Source of the DNA: Kingella oralis
GTDB taxonomy: Bacteria > Pseudomonadota > Gammaproteobacteria > Burkholderiales > Neisseriaceae
Assembly (NCBI RefSeq): GCF_014054985.1
Contig: NZ_CP059569.1
Location: forward strand, 62,001 to 126,000
Direction of reading: 5' to 3'
Length of the DNA: 64,000 bases
In this document: in pieces, positions 17,219 to 26,416 of the stretch
Position numbering within the stretch: position 1 is the stretch's first letter
How the letters are laid out: the number at the start of each line of letters is the position of its first letter
Made by a program: the position numbers and the translations under genes
Notes under the pieces: generated by a model
The model's database searches: none
Told to the model about the DNA's origin: nothing
What the model saw: only the letters and a program-made list of their open reading frames with translations

Positions 17219-17572
17219 ATGCTAAAAATGAGTGAACAACAAAGATTTGAAACCATCCGCCGGCTGGTGCGCGATTGGGTGGACAATAATCGCGCGGCGT
17301 TTGCCCGGCAAGGCGGCGAGGTGGAAGAGCACGAGGGCGCAGATTGGGACGGCGCGGCGTTTTACACGGCAACTTGCTTACTGCCGCATTGCGTGGCGCG
17401 GGTTGTGGTAACCATGCCTGCGTTTCATCCGTTTCGGTTTGTGGGCATGGAGGCGTTGAGCGCGGAAACGGGCGATTGTTTGTTGAATTGGCACGACGGC
17501 GATGGTTGGGCAACCGATGAGACCATTCAAACCGCACTGCGCCATTTGCAAGATATTTTGCTGGCTGGTTAA
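17219..17572 (+). CDS. unknown small cytoplasmic protein
   Basis: 117 residues (MLKMSEQQRFETIRRLV...), acidic, with no signal peptide or membrane segment. GGAG at 17210-17213 supports ATG 17219; GTG 17213 and ATG 17228 are alternatives. It follows the TSUP gene closely and ends before a DUS hairpin, so the two look like one transcription unit. I do not recognise a family. Confidence 0.7.
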   Translation: MLKMSEQQRFETIRRLVRDWVDNNRAAFARQGGEVEEHEGADWDGAAFYTATCLLPHCVARVVVTMPAFHPFRFVGMEALSAETGDCLLNWHDGDGWATDETIQTALRHLQDILLAG

Positions 17573-17579
17573 ACGCAAA

Positions 17580-17622
17580 TAAGGCAGCCTGAAACCTGTT
17601 TTCTGTTTCAGGCTGCCTTTTA
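17580..17622. terminator. DUS hairpin terminator
   Basis: AAGGCAGCCTGAAAC and its complement around a 9-base loop, followed by TTTTATTTT on the plus strand. Ends the transcript of the TSUP and unknown genes. Confidence 0.75.
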
Positions 17623-17651
17623 TTTTAATGGCAATTCAAACAACGAAAAGA

Positions 17652-17677
17652 AAGGGGCAACCTGCGCGGTTGCCCGA
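17652..17677 (-). terminator. terminator downstream of bfd
   Basis: Stem GGGCAACC (17655-17662) and GGTTGCCC (17668-17675) around TGCGC; the minus strand continues with a T-rich CCTTTCTTTTC. It lies about 70 bases after the bfd stop. Confidence 0.6.
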
Positions 17678-17744
17678 AAAAACTTGATAAAGGAAAGGAT
17701 ACATCAAAATGAAAAACTGTTTGAATATTATATGTCTTTTGGGG

Positions 17745-17951
17745 TTATTGTTCAACCCTGATGCCCGAAACTGTTGTTTTATTACCAACGATGCTGCTCG
17801 CGGTTAAGAACGAGCTGGCTAAATCCGCGCAGCAACCGCAGCAAGATGCCACGCCTAATTGGTCTTTCAAATCGGTTAAAGAAGATGCGCCTGCGGCAAC
17901 GGCTTCTTTGATTTTGTGGTCGGTAATCGCGTTACAGATGCAAACGTACAT
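17745..17951 (-). CDS. bfd: bacterioferritin-associated ferredoxin
   Basis: A 68-residue [2Fe-2S] ferredoxin that reduces bacterioferritin to release stored iron. The four cluster ligands are visible: Cys4-x-Cys6 near the N terminus and Cys38-x-x-Cys41 in CCGCC. Length is normal for Bfd (about 64-70). I take MYVCICNA as the start; the frame stays open upstream but without a better start. A Fur-like operator lies just upstream. No bacterioferritin gene is in this window. Confidence 0.9.
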   Translation of the reverse strand: MYVCICNAITDHKIKEAVAAGASSLTDLKDQLGVASCCGCCADLASSFLTASSIVGNKTTVSGIRVEQ

Positions 17952-18005
17952 GGTGTGTCTCCTGAATGTTGAGTGATAAACACTCTTAACTTTTTTGTGG
18001 CGCGA

Positions 18006-18022
18006 ATGATAATGTTGTTCAT
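18006..18022 (-). promoter_or_regulatory. candidate Fur box upstream of bfd
   Basis: ATGATAATGTTGTTCAT is a partial match to the Fur consensus (TGATAAT-N-ATTATCA arrangement); the left half is perfect and the right half weaker. It lies about 55 bases before the bfd start. Iron repression of bfd is common in other bacteria. Confidence 0.45.
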
Positions 18023-18195
18023 TTTGGTTTGCAAGCGGTAAATTTAGGAAAAATAATGCGCGGCAAAAATACAACATCTGCCACGCCGCCGCGCCCTTGT
18101 AAGCTGCCTGAAAAACGCCCTACAATCGCGCTTTTTCTATTTTCAGGCTGCCTGATGCCTATTGTGAACAGGCATTCCAGCCACGCACCGACATC

Positions 18196-20436
18196 ATGCA
18201 TTTCTCATCCGAAAATCCATCCCAATCCTTGTTAAACAATCTGAACCCCGAGCAGCTCGCCGCCGTAACCTATCCGCCACAATCTGCGCTGGTGTTGGCA
18301 GGCGCGGGCAGCGGCAAAACCCGTGTGCTGACAACGCGCGTTGCATGGCTGCTGCAAAACCAAATGGCAAGCGTGCGCAGCATTTTGGCGGTAACGTTTA
18401 CCAACAAAGCTGCCAAAGAAATGCAAACACGGCTGAGCGCGATGCTGCCGCTGAATTTACGCGCTATGTGGTTAGGCACGTTTCATGGTTTGTGCCACCG
18501 CTTTTTGCGTTTGCATTACCGCGAAGCAGGCTTGCCACAAACCTTTCAAATTTTGGACAGCAGCGACCAACTCTCGCTGATTAAACGCCTGCTCAAACAG
18601 CTCAATATTTCCGAAGAAAGCCTTGCGCCGCGCGTGCTGCAAGGCTTCATCAACGCGCAAAAAGAAGCGGGCTTGCGCGCAGGCAGCCTGAACGCGCCAG
18701 ACCCGCATTTGCAACGGCTCATTCTGTGCTACGCCGAATACGAAAAACAATGCCAGCAAGAAGGCGTGGCGGATTTTGCCGAGCTGATGCTGCGCAGCTA
18801 CGAAGTGCTCAACGCCAACGAAGTGCTGCGCACGCACTACCAAAACCGCTTCAACCACATTTTGGTGGACGAATTTCAAGACACCAACAAGCTGCAATAC
18901 GCATGGCTCAAACTCATCGCGGGCGAGCAAAGCGCGATTTTTGCTGTGGGCGACGACGACCAATCCATCTACCGCTTTCGCGGCGCAAATGTGGGCAACA
19001 TGACCGACCTGATGCGCGAATTTCACATCGCCGCCCCCATCAAGCTAGAACGCAACTATCGCTCCGTGGGCAACATTCTTGCCGCCGCCAACGCCGTTAT
19101 CCAAAACAACAGCGAACGGCTGGGCAAAAACCTGCGCACCGAAGCCGAAAGTGGCGACAAAATCCGCTATTTCTGCGCCTATAACGACTACGAAGAAGCC
19201 CAATTCATCACCGAAGAATGCCGCCACCTGCAACGCCACGGCACGCCGCTAGACCAAATCGCCATCCTATACCGCAGCAACGCCCAATCGCGCATCATTG
19301 AGCAACAGCTTTTTCAGGCTGCCATACCTTATAGAATATACGGCGGCTTGCGCTTCTACGAACGCCAAGAAATCAAACACGCCCTTGCTTACTTGCGCCT
19401 CGCCGTGAACCCCAATGACGACAACGCCCTGCTGCGCGTGATTAACTTTCCGCCGCGCGGCATCGGCACGCGCAGCGTGGAGAACATTCAGGCTGCCGCA
19501 GCCGAACAAGGCATCAGCCTCTGGCAAGCCGCCTGTGGCATGGGCGCCAAAGCCAGCAAAATCGCCGCTTTCGTGCAACTGATAGACAGCTTCCAACAGC
19601 AAATCCCCCATTTCAGGCTGCCTGAAATCCTGCAAACCATCCTACAAGACAGCGGCTTATACGCGCATTACCAAGCGCAAAAACAAGCCAGCGAACGCGA
19701 GCGCACCGAAAACCTAGACGAACTCATCAACGCCGCCGAATACTTCCGCCCCGAAGACAGCCCCTTTGAAACGCAGCCTGAAAACAACACCGACAGCCCA
19801 GAATTCCCCATACTCGCCTTTTTAAGCAACGCCAGCCTAGAAAGCGGCGAAACCCAAGCCGGCGCAGGGCAAGAAGCCGTGCAACTGATGACCGTTCACG
19901 CCGCCAAAGGGTTGGAATTTGACAACGTATTCCTAAGCGGCATGGAAGAAGGGCGCTTTCCCAGCGAAATGAGCCTAGCCGAACACGGCGGCTTGCAAGA
20001 AGAGCGCAGACTGATGTATGTCGCCATCACCCGCGCCCGAAAACGCCTATATATAAGCATGGCACAACAACGCCAGCTATACGGCATCACCCAAACCAGC
20101 ATCGTCTCCCGCTTTATCGACGAAATCCCCGGCGAACTGCTGCACCACCTATCCCCGCCCAAACCAACAGGCAGCCTGAAAACCGCAAGTGCAAGCGCAA
20201 GCCATTGGGCGCACCCCCAAAAGCAGCCTGAAAACGAGTGTAACGCAACCAGCCACACCCCGCGCGATTACCACGGCTACACCCTCGGCGAAAATATCCG
20301 CCACGCCAAATTTGGCACAGGCGTGATCATCGATGCCATAGACAAAGGCAGCAGCGCACGGCTCACCATCAACTTCGGCGCAAACGGGATCAAAGAGCTG
20401 GATACCGCCTTTGCCAAGCTGGAAAAGCTGGCATAG
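18196..20436 (+). CDS. uvrD: DNA helicase II, UvrD
   Basis: ATP-dependent 3'-5' superfamily 1 helicase for nucleotide-excision and mismatch repair. The 746 residues match UvrD. Motifs in order: Walker A AGAGSGKT (about 34-41), DEFQDT (motif II, about 222), GDDDQSIYRFRGA (motif III), TVHAAKGLEF (V) and RRLMYVAITRARK (VI). The C terminus has the UvrD-type Tudor-like element (IRHAKFGTGV...). Several uptake sequences lie inside the gene and are translated as FQAA, FRLPE, QPEN and GSLK, mostly in the less conserved C-terminal region. The upstream ribosome site is weak. Confidence 0.95.
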   Translation: MHFSSENPSQSLLNNLNPEQLAAVTYPPQSALVLAGAGSGKTRVLTTRVAWLLQNQMASVRSILAVTFTNKAAKEMQTRLSAMLPLNLRAMWLGTFHGLCHRFLRLHYREAGLPQTFQILDSSDQLSLIKRLLKQLNISEESLAPRVLQGFINAQKEAGLRAGSLNAPDPHLQRLILCYAEYEKQCQQEGVADFAELMLRSYEVLNANEVLRTHYQNRFNHILVDEFQDTNKLQYAWLKLIAGEQSAIFAVGDDDQSIYRFRGANVGNMTDLMREFHIAAPIKLERNYRSVGNILAAANAVIQNNSERLGKNLRTEAESGDKIRYFCAYNDYEEAQFITEECRHLQRHGTPLDQIAILYRSNAQSRIIEQQLFQAAIPYRIYGGLRFYERQEIKHALAYLRLAVNPNDDNALLRVINFPPRGIGTRSVENIQAAAAEQGISLWQAACGMGAKASKIAAFVQLIDSFQQQIPHFRLPEILQTILQDSGLYAHYQAQKQASERERTENLDELINAAEYFRPEDSPFETQPENNTDSPEFPILAFLSNASLESGETQAGAGQEAVQLMTVHAAKGLEFDNVFLSGMEEGRFPSEMSLAEHGGLQEERRLMYVAITRARKRLYISMAQQRQLYGITQTSIVSRFIDEIPGELLHHLSPPKPTGSLKTASASASHWAHPQKQPENECNATSHTPRDYHGYTLGENIRHAKFGTGVIIDAIDKGSSARLTINFGANGIKELDTAFAKLEKLA

Positions 20437-20503
20437 AGCGCGAGAGCATTTTCAGGCTGCCTTCTTGTGGATGTAGCAAACTTACGCAGGAACATCTAAA
20501 AAC

Positions 20504-20576
20504 CTGACAAATTCCGTCAGCAAAGTGGCAAAAAATCACCCAAAATTACCCAAAACGCCACTGACCAAAAATGTCA
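20504..20576 (+). promoter_or_regulatory. candidate PilR activator sites
   Basis: CTGACAAATTCCGTCAG (20504-20520) is an inverted repeat, and a related CTGACCAAAAATGTCA lies at 20561-20576. Both are 50-120 bases before the sigma-54 promoter, where the activator PilR would bind; TGTCA-like half sites are known for PilR in Pseudomonas. The assignment is inference. Confidence 0.45.
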
Positions 20577-20625
20577 TAAAAATAAAAACAAAACAAAAAC
20601 AATAAATTGAAACAAAATCACGAGC

Positions 20626-20640
20626 TGGCACAACCCATGC
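20626..20640 (+). promoter_or_regulatory. sigma-54 promoter of pilA1
   Basis: TGGCACAACCCATGC has the -24 GG and -12 GC exactly 10 bases apart, a close match to TGGCAC-N5-TTGC. Transcription should start near 20652, about 97 bases before the pilin ATG. Kingella kingae pilA1 is reported to depend on sigma-54 with PilS/PilR, which agrees. Confidence 0.85.
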
Positions 20641-20748
20641 TAAAACCTAAGCACAACACACTTGATTCGCAACGCGGTGCACGAACAAGTGTTCTTCCCT
20701 GAAAAACGCGCCGCACATTCTTTGTAAACTTTATCTTGGAGATAAAAC

Positions 20749-21249
20749 ATGAAAACTATGCAAAAAGGTTTCACTCTGATTGAGTTGATGATCGTAATCG
20801 CAATTTTGGGTATTTTGGCTGCTATCGCATTGCCTATGTACCAAGACTACATCTCTAAATCTCAAATGACTCGTGTAGCTGGTGAATTGGCTGCTCGTAA
20901 AACCATCGTTGATGCTGCTTTCTTTGAAGGTCGTACCGTAGTTCGTGGTGCCACTACTGATGTTGCTACGGTAGACACTTTGAATTTGTTGAATGGTAAG
21001 GAAGATGCTGGTACTCCTACTTCTAATCTGATGTCAGCTGTTACTGCTGCTCCTTTGGGTGGTCCTGACTTTGTCATGGAAGCTACTTTGGGTGATAAAG
21101 CCAACACCGCTATCAAAGGTGTTAAAGTGAAGTATACACGTACCAAAGATGGTGTTTGGACCTGCACAATTGATAAATCTGGTGCTGGTGCATGGAAAGA
21201 TAAATTCACTCCTGGTGGTTGTACTTTAACTGCTGCTCCAGCTCCTTAA
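20749..21249 (+). CDS. pilA1: type IV major pilin
   Basis: A 166-residue type IVa prepilin. The seven-residue leader MKTMQKG is cut before Phe; FTLIELMIVIAILG follows, with the invariant Glu at mature position 5. The D-region disulfide loop is WTCTIDKSG...GGC near the C terminus. A GGAGA ribosome site precedes ATG. Codon choice differs from its neighbours (GCT, GGT, CGT, ACT favoured), as expected for a very highly expressed gene. It is followed by a strong terminator, so it is probably monocistronic. Confidence 0.95.
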   Translation: MKTMQKGFTLIELMIVIAILGILAAIALPMYQDYISKSQMTRVAGELAARKTIVDAAFFEGRTVVRGATTDVATVDTLNLLNGKEDAGTPTSNLMSAVTAAPLGGPDFVMEATLGDKANTAIKGVKVKYTRTKDGVWTCTIDKSGAGAWKDKFTPGGCTLTAAPAP

Positions 21250-21269
21250 TATTAGTATTTGGTTTTGTA

Positions 21270-21305
21270 AGACCATGCCACATATGTGGTGTGGTCTTTT
21301 TATAT
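21270..21305 (+). terminator. terminator of pilA1
   Basis: Hairpin AGACCATGCCACAT/ATGTGGTGTGGTCT followed by TTTT, about 20 bases after the pilin stop. Confidence 0.9.
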
Positions 21306-21362
21306 ATAACAAAAAACTATTTTTATTGAAAGTAGAAAAATAATCGTTGATTTTTTAGAAAT

Positions 21363-21378
21363 TGGCAGCGATGCTTGC
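21363..21378 (+). promoter_or_regulatory. possible sigma-54-like element before pilA2
   Basis: TTGGCAGCGATGCTTGC resembles a sigma-54 promoter, but the GG and GC are 11 rather than 10 bases apart and TGGCAG replaces TGGCAC. It lies about 235 bases before pilA2. The rest of the 21306-21613 stretch is AT-rich without other clear signals. Confidence 0.3.
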
Positions 21379-21613
21379 AATTTTTGAATTATGAGTGCAA
21401 ATCAAGTAAATGGTTCTTAGATGTTTCTTAGATGTAAGGAATGATATAAAACACAGTAAAGCTGTTTATATTTAATAATTAATAAGAGTCACTGAAAAAA
21501 GAAATCTGTTAGTATGAAGTAGGCAACGTTGTGATAATTTCTAAGCCTGCTACAGGTTTTTTACTTGGTAAAGTAAAAATAAGATAAATTTTTAATTCAT
21601 GTGAGATGATGCA

Positions 21614-22123
21614 ATGAAAAAAATATATAAAGGAAAGTTGGTAGGATTCACCTTGATTGAGCTGATGGTTTCGGTTGCTATAATTGGCGTATTGGCTGCT
21701 TTCGCGTTTCCTATCTATCATGATTATATTATTCAATCGCAAATGGCGCGTATTCATAGCGAAATGTCGGCAGTACAACGCCAAATTGATGCCATTATAG
21801 TGAGTGGTGGTGTGCCAACCATTGTTAAAGCGGAAGATGGCACGCCCGATGCAGCAGGCACGCGGCGCGAATACTTTGGCATTGAAACATGGGAAAGCAC
21901 GTCTGATTTAATTGAAATCGCGCAGCCACAATATGATAGCGCACATAATTTTAATAATCTGCATTTGGTGGTGGGCGATTCGGCCTTGTCATCCATACAT
22001 GGTTTGGTGATTGATTTAGGTAGAAATGCAGACGGTATCTGGAGTTGTGCTATTTCCAAAACGGGCACGCTTTCGGGTTGGAAAGCAAAATATAATCTGC
22101 CAAATTGCAAAGTGGTTAATTAA
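21614..22123 (+). CDS. pilA2: second type IV pilin-like protein
   Basis: A 169-residue prepilin. Its leader is 11 residues (MKKIYKGKLVG), then FTLIELMVSVAIIG with Glu5. A C-terminal Cys pair (WSCAISK...LPNC) matches the pilin D-region. In K. kingae a pilA2 gene follows pilA1 in the same way; the third gene of that locus, fimB, is absent here and ligA follows. Codon use is ordinary, unlike pilA1, so expression is probably low. The ribosome site is weak (GAGATGA). Confidence 0.85.
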   Translation: MKKIYKGKLVGFTLIELMVSVAIIGVLAAFAFPIYHDYIIQSQMARIHSEMSAVQRQIDAIIVSGGVPTIVKAEDGTPDAAGTRREYFGIETWESTSDLIEIAQPQYDSAHNFNNLHLVVGDSALSSIHGLVIDLGRNADGIWSCAISKTGTLSGWKAKYNLPNCKVVN

Positions 22124-22331
22124 ATAAGAATAGTTAGAAAGCTACTATCAATACTGATGGTTGGAGCGAGTATCAAGAATTAATTGATAAAATTGGCGAA
22201 AAATTCATAGCTTGATTTTCAGGCTGCTGAATAATTATCACGAAAGCAGATGCCCCCGCATCTGCTTTTTCCTTTTGATGCAGCCTGAAAATCCCCTAAA
22301 ATCCCCCTTTTCCATTTTCAGGCTGCCTATC

Positions 22332-24671
22332 ATGCCCCAACAAGCGCAACAAAAAATTCAAACCTTAACTGCCCAGCTCAACCAATACGCCCACGAATAC
22401 TACACGCTCGATGCGCCCACCGTGCCCGATAGCGAATACGACCGCCTATACCGAGAATTGGAGGCGTTGGAAACCGAATATCCGCAATTCAGGCTGCCTG
22501 AAAGCCCCACCAACCGCGTGGGCGGGGCGGTGTTGGATGGCTTTGAAACGGTAATCCATGCCGTGCCGATGCTGTCGCTGGCGAATGCGTTTTCGCCGCG
22601 CGATGATGAAGCAGGCACGTTTGACCACGCCGAAATGCGCGCGTTTGACGAGCGCGTGTGCAAGGATTTGGGCGCGGCGCACACCGAATACATTATTGAA
22701 CCCAAGTTTGACGGCTTGGCGATTAGCCTGTTGTATCAAAACGGTATTTTGATTCAGGCTGCCACGCGCGGCGATGGCACAACGGGCGAAGATGTTACCG
22801 AAAACATCAAAACCGTGCGCAACATTCCCTTGAGGCTGCACGGCGATGAAGTGCCTGATTTAATTGAAGTTCGCGGCGAAGTGCTGATGCTGAAAGCGGA
22901 TTTTGCCGCGCTCAATGCCCGTCAGTTAGACGCGGGGCAAAAACCGTTTGCCAACCCGCGCAATGCGGCGGCGGGCAGCTTGCGCCAGCTTAATTCGGCG
23001 ATTACGGCGCAGCGCAAATTGCATTTTTTTGGCTACGGCATCGCGCGGTTGAGCACGGCGTTTAGGCAGCCTGAAAACCATGCGCAGGAGATTGAACTGC
23101 TGGCGCGGCTGGGGTTTAGCGAGCCGCAAGCGCAAATTCGCGTGTGTGCCAATATCCAAGAAGTGCTGGATTTTTATGAAACCATGGCGCAGCAACGCCC
23201 GCAGTTGCCTTATGAAATTGACGGCATGGTGGTGAAAGTGAACGATTTGCGGCAGCAGCAGCAACTCGGCTTCGTGTCGCGTGCGCCGCGCTGGGCGATT
23301 GCGCACAAATTCCCCGCCGAAGAAGCCTTGACCACGGTGGAGGCGATTGATGTGCAAGTGGGGCGCACGGGGTCTATCACGCCTGTGGCGCGGCTCAAAC
23401 CCGTGTTTGTGGGCGGCGTAACCGTAACCAACGCCACGCTGCACAACCAAGACGAAGTGGCGCGCAAAGATGTGCGCGTGGGTGATACCGTTGTGGTGCG
23501 CCGTGCGGGGGATGTGATTCCCGAAGTGGTGCGCGTGGTGTTGGAACGCCGCCCGATGCGCAACGTGGATTTGTTGGGCGAACGGCAAGAGCCGCAGCAC
23601 CCCGCTTTCAGGCTGCCTGAAACCTGCCCCGTGTGCGGCAGCGCAGTGGAGCGCGAAATCGGCGAGGCGGTGGCGCGTTGCACAGGCGGCATCGTGTGCA
23701 AGGCGCAGCGTGCGCAAGGGCTGATTCACTTCGCCAGCCGCAAGGCGATGGATATTGTAGGCTTGGGCGACAAGCAGATTGAAGCCCTAGTGGAACAAGA
23801 TGTGTTGCACAGTTTTGCCGATATTTATCAATTAGATATAGCCAAGTTGCAAACCATTAAAGACAGCAAATCGGGCGCGAACAAATGGACGCACAATATT
23901 TTGGACGCGGTCGCCGCCAGTCGCCAGCCGCCGCTTGCTCGCTTTTTGTTTGCGCTCGGCATTCGGCACGTGGGCGAAAGCACCGCCAAGCAGCTTGCCG
24001 CCGCGTTTGGCGATTGGGACACCGTGCGCCGCGCCCCCGAGCCTGTGCTGGCTTGTTTGCCTGACATCGGCAGCGTGGTCGCCCATTCCATCGCGCACTT
24101 TTTCAGGCTGCCTGAACAGCAAAAATTGCTGGATGATTTGTTGCACTTCGTGTCGCCGCAAGAGGCAGCGATTGCCACGCTTGTGCTCGAATACGCCACG
24201 CCCGCGCGTTGGCTGGCGCGTTTGCCCGATTACAAAATCAGCGAAAAACGTGCCCAAGAGCTGTGGGACTTGGCAGGCGGCAGCATCGCGCAACTGCTTG
24301 CGGATGATGCCCTGCCGTCAGACTGGCAAGCATGGCGCAGGCAGCCTGAAAACGCCCGACTGTTGCGCGACATAGATGCCTTTTTCGCCCAGCTGCCCGA
24401 GCATGCGCTACCAGCAGATAACGCCGTTTCAGGCAGCCTGAAAAACGAAATCACAGGCAAAATTTTTGTACTCACCGGCACGCTGCCCACGCTCAAACGC
24501 GACCAAGCCGCCGCGTTGATTGAAGCGGCGGGCGGCAAAGTGTCGGGCAGCGTGTCCAAGAAAACCGATTTTGTGGTGGCGGGCGCGGAAGCGGGGTCTA
24601 AATTGGAGAAAGCGCAGAGCTTGGGGATAACGGTATTGAGCGAAGAAGAGCTGTTGGGGATGCTGGGGTAG
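22332..24671 (+). CDS. ligA: NAD-dependent DNA ligase
   Basis: Seals nicks in replication and repair using NAD. Domains in order: Ia and adenylation (catalytic Lys about 125 in EPKFDGLAI), OB fold, Cys4 zinc finger (CPVC...CTGGIVC), helix-hairpin-helix region, and C-terminal BRCT (from about residue 700). It has 779 residues against about 670 for E. coli LigA. Much of the excess is around six uptake sequences inside the gene (about 22488, 23064, 23607, 24101, 24339, 24427), read as FRLPE, RQPEN and GSLK. The start at ATG 22332 fits the family; the open frame extends further upstream. Confidence 0.95.
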   Translation: MPQQAQQKIQTLTAQLNQYAHEYYTLDAPTVPDSEYDRLYRELEALETEYPQFRLPESPTNRVGGAVLDGFETVIHAVPMLSLANAFSPRDDEAGTFDHAEMRAFDERVCKDLGAAHTEYIIEPKFDGLAISLLYQNGILIQAATRGDGTTGEDVTENIKTVRNIPLRLHGDEVPDLIEVRGEVLMLKADFAALNARQLDAGQKPFANPRNAAAGSLRQLNSAITAQRKLHFFGYGIARLSTAFRQPENHAQEIELLARLGFSEPQAQIRVCANIQEVLDFYETMAQQRPQLPYEIDGMVVKVNDLRQQQQLGFVSRAPRWAIAHKFPAEEALTTVEAIDVQVGRTGSITPVARLKPVFVGGVTVTNATLHNQDEVARKDVRVGDTVVVRRAGDVIPEVVRVVLERRPMRNVDLLGERQEPQHPAFRLPETCPVCGSAVEREIGEAVARCTGGIVCKAQRAQGLIHFASRKAMDIVGLGDKQIEALVEQDVLHSFADIYQLDIAKLQTIKDSKSGANKWTHNILDAVAASRQPPLARFLFALGIRHVGESTAKQLAAAFGDWDTVRRAPEPVLACLPDIGSVVAHSIAHFFRLPEQQKLLDDLLHFVSPQEAAIATLVLEYATPARWLARLPDYKISEKRAQELWDLAGGSIAQLLADDALPSDWQAWRRQPENARLLRDIDAFFAQLPEHALPADNAVSGSLKNEITGKIFVLTGTLPTLKRDQAAALIEAAGGKVSGSVSKKTDFVVAGAEAGSKLEKAQSLGITVLSEEELLGMLG

Positions 24672-24683
24672 CAAGGGGATTGC

Positions 24684-25079
24684 ATGGAACGAATCGTAGC
24701 CATCCGAAAAAACGGCGTTGAATTGCAAGGCGTTTTGAACGATGTAACCACCGCCGACCATCGCGCCCAAATCACTTTGAATTACAACCAGACGAGCCTC
24801 ACCAAAACGGCAGACGATTTCTTTGACGCGCTGCGCCAAATCCGATTGGAACTGGAAACGCAAAACGCGATGATTTTATGCAACGGCGCAAGAATAGATG
24901 CTTATCCGTCTGGCATGAGCTGCCAAATGAGCCTCGGGCGTATTGTGTATTTGAACCAAACGGGGCAGCCCGCCAAGCAGAAAGCCGCTATTTTTGATAA
25001 AGCCGATGCGGATTGGGTTGCATCGGTTGCCGAGCAAGATAAGTATCATCGCGATTGGCTGGCGAGTTTGTTGCAATAG
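24684..25079 (+). CDS. unknown protein downstream of ligA
   Basis: 131 residues, soluble, no signal peptide or membrane segment. It starts 12 bases after the ligA stop with AAGGGG as ribosome site, so the two are probably co-transcribed. One conserved-looking block is MILCNGARIDAYPSGMS. I do not recognise a family; the spacing to ligA is the only functional hint. Confidence 0.75.
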   Translation: MERIVAIRKNGVELQGVLNDVTTADHRAQITLNYNQTSLTKTADDFFDALRQIRLELETQNAMILCNGARIDAYPSGMSCQMSLGRIVYLNQTGQPAKQKAAIFDKADADWVASVAEQDKYHRDWLASLLQ

Positions 25080-25243
25080 GCTGTGCAGCAATCCAAGTTT
25101 CACTGTTGCGCTGACCCTAAAACCCGTTTCAGGCTGCCCATCCCCCCGATAGGCAGCCTGAAAACCATATCCCCCTTTACAAAACTCTAACAAACGATTA
25201 AAACCCCACCTTTTCCATCCACACCATATATCAGGAGACACAC

Positions 25244-26356
25244 ATGAAAGTAGGATTTATCGGCTGGCGCGGCATGGTCGGCTCCGTACTCATGCAACGC
25301 ATGCGCGAAGAAAACGACTTCGTCCACATCCCCGAAGCCCATTTCTTCACCACATCCAACGTGGGCGGTACCGCCCCCGATTTCGGGCAAGCCAACAAAA
25401 CCTTGCTGGATGCCAACAACATCGCCGAACTCGCCAAAATGGACATCATCGTAACTTGCCAAGGCGGCGATTACACCAAAGCCGTGCACGAACCCCTGCG
25501 CGCCGGCGGCTGGAGCGGCTACTGGATTGACGCGGCTTCTGCGCTGCGCATGAAAGACAATGCCATCATCGTGCTAGACCCCGTAAACCGCAATGTAATT
25601 GACGCAGGTTTGAAAAACGGCATCAAAGACTACATCGGCGGCAACTGCACCGTATCGCTGATGCTGATGGCACTCGGCGGCTTGTTCCAAAGCGGCTTGG
25701 TAGAATGGGCAACCAGCATGACTTACCAAGCCGCATCGGGCGCGGGTGCAAAAAATATGCGCGAGTTGATTAGTGGCATGGGCGCGGTGCACAGCCAAGT
25801 CGCCGCCGAGCTTACCGACCCCGCCAGCGCGATTTTGGCGATTGACCGCAAAGTATCCGACTTTTTGCGCTCCGAAGACTATCCCAAAGCCAACTTTGGC
25901 GTGCCCTTGGCAGGTAGCCTGATTCCGTGGATTGATGCCGATTTGGGCAACGGGCAATCCAAAGAAGAATGGAAAGGCGGCGTGGAAACCAACAAAATTC
26001 TCGGCGCCAACCGCCCCGTAATTGTGGACGGCTTGTGCGTCCGCATCGGCGCAATGCGCTGCCACAGCCAAGCGATTACGCTGAAACTGAAAAAAGATTT
26101 ACCGCTGGCAGAAATTGAGCAAACCATCGCCGGCGCAAACGAGTGGACAAAAGTCGTGCCCAACACCAAAGAAGCCACCATTCACGAGCTCACGCCCGCA
26201 GCGGTAACCGGCACGCTGGCAACCCCGGTTGGGCGCATTCGCAAGCTGGAAATGGGCGGTGAGTACATCAGCGCGTTTACCGTGGGCGACCAACTGCTGT
26301 GGGGCGCGGCAGAGCCGATTCGCCGCATGCTGAACATCGTGTTAGGAAAACTGTAA
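25244..26356 (+). CDS. asd: aspartate-semialdehyde dehydrogenase
   Basis: Reduces aspartyl phosphate to aspartate semialdehyde with NADPH, the branch point to lysine/diaminopimelate, threonine and methionine. The 370 residues match the gamma-proteobacterial type enzyme. The N-terminal FIGWRGMVGSVL nucleotide loop and the catalytic Cys (about 136) in GGNCTVSLMLMALGGL are visible. GGAG precedes ATG 25244. It is monocistronic, flanked by DUS pairs. Confidence 0.96.
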   Translation: MKVGFIGWRGMVGSVLMQRMREENDFVHIPEAHFFTTSNVGGTAPDFGQANKTLLDANNIAELAKMDIIVTCQGGDYTKAVHEPLRAGGWSGYWIDAASALRMKDNAIIVLDPVNRNVIDAGLKNGIKDYIGGNCTVSLMLMALGGLFQSGLVEWATSMTYQAASGAGAKNMRELISGMGAVHSQVAAELTDPASAILAIDRKVSDFLRSEDYPKANFGVPLAGSLIPWIDADLGNGQSKEEWKGGVETNKILGANRPVIVDGLCVRIGAMRCHSQAITLKLKKDLPLAEIEQTIAGANEWTKVVPNTKEATIHELTPAAVTGTLATPVGRIRKLEMGGEYISAFTVGDQLLWGAAEPIRRMLNIVLGKL

Positions 26357-26380
26357 CCAGAATTGGCGTGTGCGCACGCT

Positions 26381-26416
26381 TTAAGGCAGCCTGAAATCCG
26401 TTTTCAGGCTGCCTTT
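26381..26416 (+). terminator. DUS hairpin terminator of asd
   Basis: TTAAGGCAGCCTGAAA and its complement around a 4-base loop, soon followed by a T-rich run. Downstream, 26420-26740 holds no gene I can support. Confidence 0.75.

Noticed and set aside
17709..17807. A 32-codon frame (MKNCLNIICLLGLL...) with a GGAAAGGA site
   Set aside because: It overlaps the 3' end of bfd on the other strand, the spacing from the ribosome site is long and there is no recognisable homology; too short to support.
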